A DNA stretch of 64,000 nucleotides from Vulcanimicrobiota bacterium (GTDB lineage Bacteria > Vulcanimicrobiota > Xenobia > Xenobiales > JADMJV01), in contig JAFKGI010000042.1 of assembly GCA_017307785.1 (NCBI GenBank), forward strand, positions 1 to 64,000, in the 5' to 3' direction. A program made the position numbers and the translations under genes. Under the pieces are notes generated by a model. It was given only the letters and a program-made list of their open reading frames with translations, was not told the DNA's origin and did no database searches. Shown piece by piece: positions 63,701 to 64,000 of the stretch. Positions within the stretch are counted from its first letter, which is position 1, and the number at the start of each line of letters is the position of its first letter.

Positions 63701-64000
63701 GCCGTCGAGCACGCGCGAGAGCCGTCCGGCCTGGCTGGCACAGGTCAAGACCAGCGGGGTGCGGGTGTCCTGGAGAACGCGGTCAAAGGCGGGATTCTCG
63801 CGATTGGCGCGCGGCAAAGGCTGGGGAACGGCCACCGCTCCCGCCCGCAGACAGCCCAGGAAAGCGACGATGAAGCCGGGCCCGGGCGGGAAAACCAGCA
63901 CCACGTTGCGCCCCGCCATGCCCCGCTCGAGCAGAAAGCCGGCCAGCGCGTCACAGCGCTGTGCCAGTTCGGCGTAGGTGAGGCTGGTGGTGACCGCCTG
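60776..64000 (-). CDS. partial tridomain protein: fatty acyl-AMP ligase, ACP and cytochrome P450
   Basis: The visible 1074 codons lack the 5' end, which lies beyond the window; the 27 codons before the first visible Met (ending LLERG) are clearly coding. Domains in order: adenylating FAAL-type ligase (to about 510, motifs LQYTSGSTGEPKG and RTTSGKVQ); ACP with phosphopantetheine Ser571 in LGLDSMQL (about 535-610); P450 (about 630-1047) with AGFDTTAAG, HEAMRLYPP (ExxR), RPERF and heme Cys993 in FGLGVRMCIG. The ligase would load a fatty acid on the ACP and the P450 oxidise it while tethered. Residue numbers count from the first visible Met. Confidence 0.93.
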   Translation of the reverse strand, partial: QAVTTSLTYAELAQRCDALAGFLLERGMAGRNVVLVFPPGPGFIVAFLGCLRAGAVAVPQPLPRANRENPAFDRVLQDTRTPLVLTCASQAGRLSRVLDGQVHFEVLEDILVDARPGGDFPKTSAGDLAFLQYTSGSTGEPKGVMVSNGNLVHNQLAIQESMGHRPGLTMVGWLPHFHDMGLVGNLLQPLAMGGHLVFMPPAAFAQAPGRWLEAISKYRADTSGGPNFAYELCVEKITEEQKKGLDLSHWSVAFVGAEPVHASTLERFTRAFAGCGFRPEAWFPCYGMAETTLLASGRHGLKTTSIGYQALRAHRFQPCADTETTARRAVSCGTPPAQGRIAILSLETEQAAAPGEIGEILISSGSVTRGYWQKPELSAARFQVSLEGDPAVYLRTGDLGAWHDQELYVLGRLKEMLILRGHNYYPGDIENSAAAAHPSLEPGAVAALGIAEETGERLVLLAEVKRTHLQDLDPAAVAQTLAAAVAEDPGLPVQEVVFLKPGNLARTTSGKVQHAACRDLYLENRLDPVYHWIRQETPPTVEEAPSETVTRQSLLEADADLRRQLLITALRQCVARLAGCSSASLDPDQELRSLGLDSMQLFEVKLLLDDLTGQEMDLDAFLDVRSLTELADRSLDEAKLAQPSEPFLGNLSGRMHRPAHFAPGPNDVEMPAEHTHMSYDFLGWLQEVVHKHGEVVRLKLGNQRLFVLSHPEDAAGVLIAKSDIWIRGRVWEPFQSAMGQHGIVTGEGPLWKEQRSLAQPEFSHASVMAHRPQIARVVSDNHRAWAERGEPFDLLQSCKRLTLEVILQRLFGHLADSAMVDGLFAVVRDIDQFWNVPSVFLYGNSEGALTQQQQWEERVQQLDRQLAPWLSQIRPEGLLARYSAPRDAAATFLLAGFDTTAAGLYWTMDQLLAHPEALARVQQEVRDPDWSERSPWLMASIHEAMRLYPPVWFMGREAIADTHLGGYVVPAGSFAVTSPYLIHRNPRVWPQPHQFRPERFIGTPVPARNYMPFGLGVRMCIGKHLALTELALAVGQLLRDYRLEVVESGDRRHPSDFTLAPRRALQIRLSRLEI

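Overview
The window is 64 kb of GC-rich bacterial chromosome with about 60 genes and no rRNA, tRNA, phage, transposase or CRISPR that I can see. The cell is a diderm: there are two RND pumps with a periplasmic adaptor and a TolC-like outer-membrane channel, a MacAB-like exporter, a lipoprotein and many proteins with signal peptides. Starts are often GTG or TTG, and neighbouring genes often overlap through ATGA, GTGA or TTGA. Many proteins have no recognisable family. No phylogenetic marker settles the lineage. The mixture suggests a deep-branching, mostly uncultivated soil-type group (for example Vulcanimicrobiota/Eremiobacterota-like), but that is a low-confidence inference.

Layout. 1-8 kb holds housekeeping and orphan genes: a dienelactone-hydrolase-like protein, an LD-carboxypeptidase, a NAGPA-type phosphodiester glycosidase, threonine synthase (thrC), an unusual SpoT-like HD protein and a TerB-like protein. 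8-16 kb holds a glycine-zipper protein, a luciferase-like oxidoreductase, a NUDIX hydrolase, then a run of histidine kinase, WecG/TagA glycosyltransferase, nucleotidyltransferase and ComF-like phosphoribosyltransferase. 16-26 kb holds a flavin monooxygenase-like gene, a binding-protein/PQQ-propeller fusion, a MacA-MacB1-MacB2-like exporter, a degenerate HtrA-like protein coupled to a GspF/PilC protein, and a PEP-CTERM-like protein. 27-34 kb holds purine phosphorylase plus a deaminase with a decayed second domain, a DUF255 thioredoxin protein, and RNase PH. 36-45 kb is one tight operon: adaptor, RND pump, second RND pump, TolC. 45-57 kb holds a matrixin-like protease divergent from an HtrA protease and many small secreted or orphan proteins.

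57-64 kb is the most interesting part. A free-standing NRPS-type condensation protein, a sulfotransferase and a thioester reductase form a coupled + strand operon. It converges on a large - strand gene that fuses a fatty acyl-AMP ligase, an acyl carrier protein and a cytochrome P450; that gene runs off the window edge. Together these look like a compact pathway that activates, oxidises, condenses or sulfates, and reductively releases a carrier-bound fatty acyl chain. I do not recognise a described system with this make-up.

The second major signal is repetitive DNA. Three arrays of one 59-60 bp repeat family, each unit a nested inverted repeat, fill the gaps between convergent genes at 32.1-32.9, 45.4-45.7 and 49.8-50.3 kb and run up to the stop codon of the minus-strand gene. 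A separate 18/21 bp repeat family makes arrays of 1.4 kb (34.8-36.2 kb) and 0.65 kb (56.2-56.8 kb). A third 60 bp repeat occurs at 2.65 kb. These arrays create long artefactual open frames on both strands.

Several proteins share a short N-terminal stretch: M-K/R-I, then a proline-rich segment, then a D/E-K/Q-V-E/S-I-like end. It precedes unrelated domains and may be an undescribed sorting signal.
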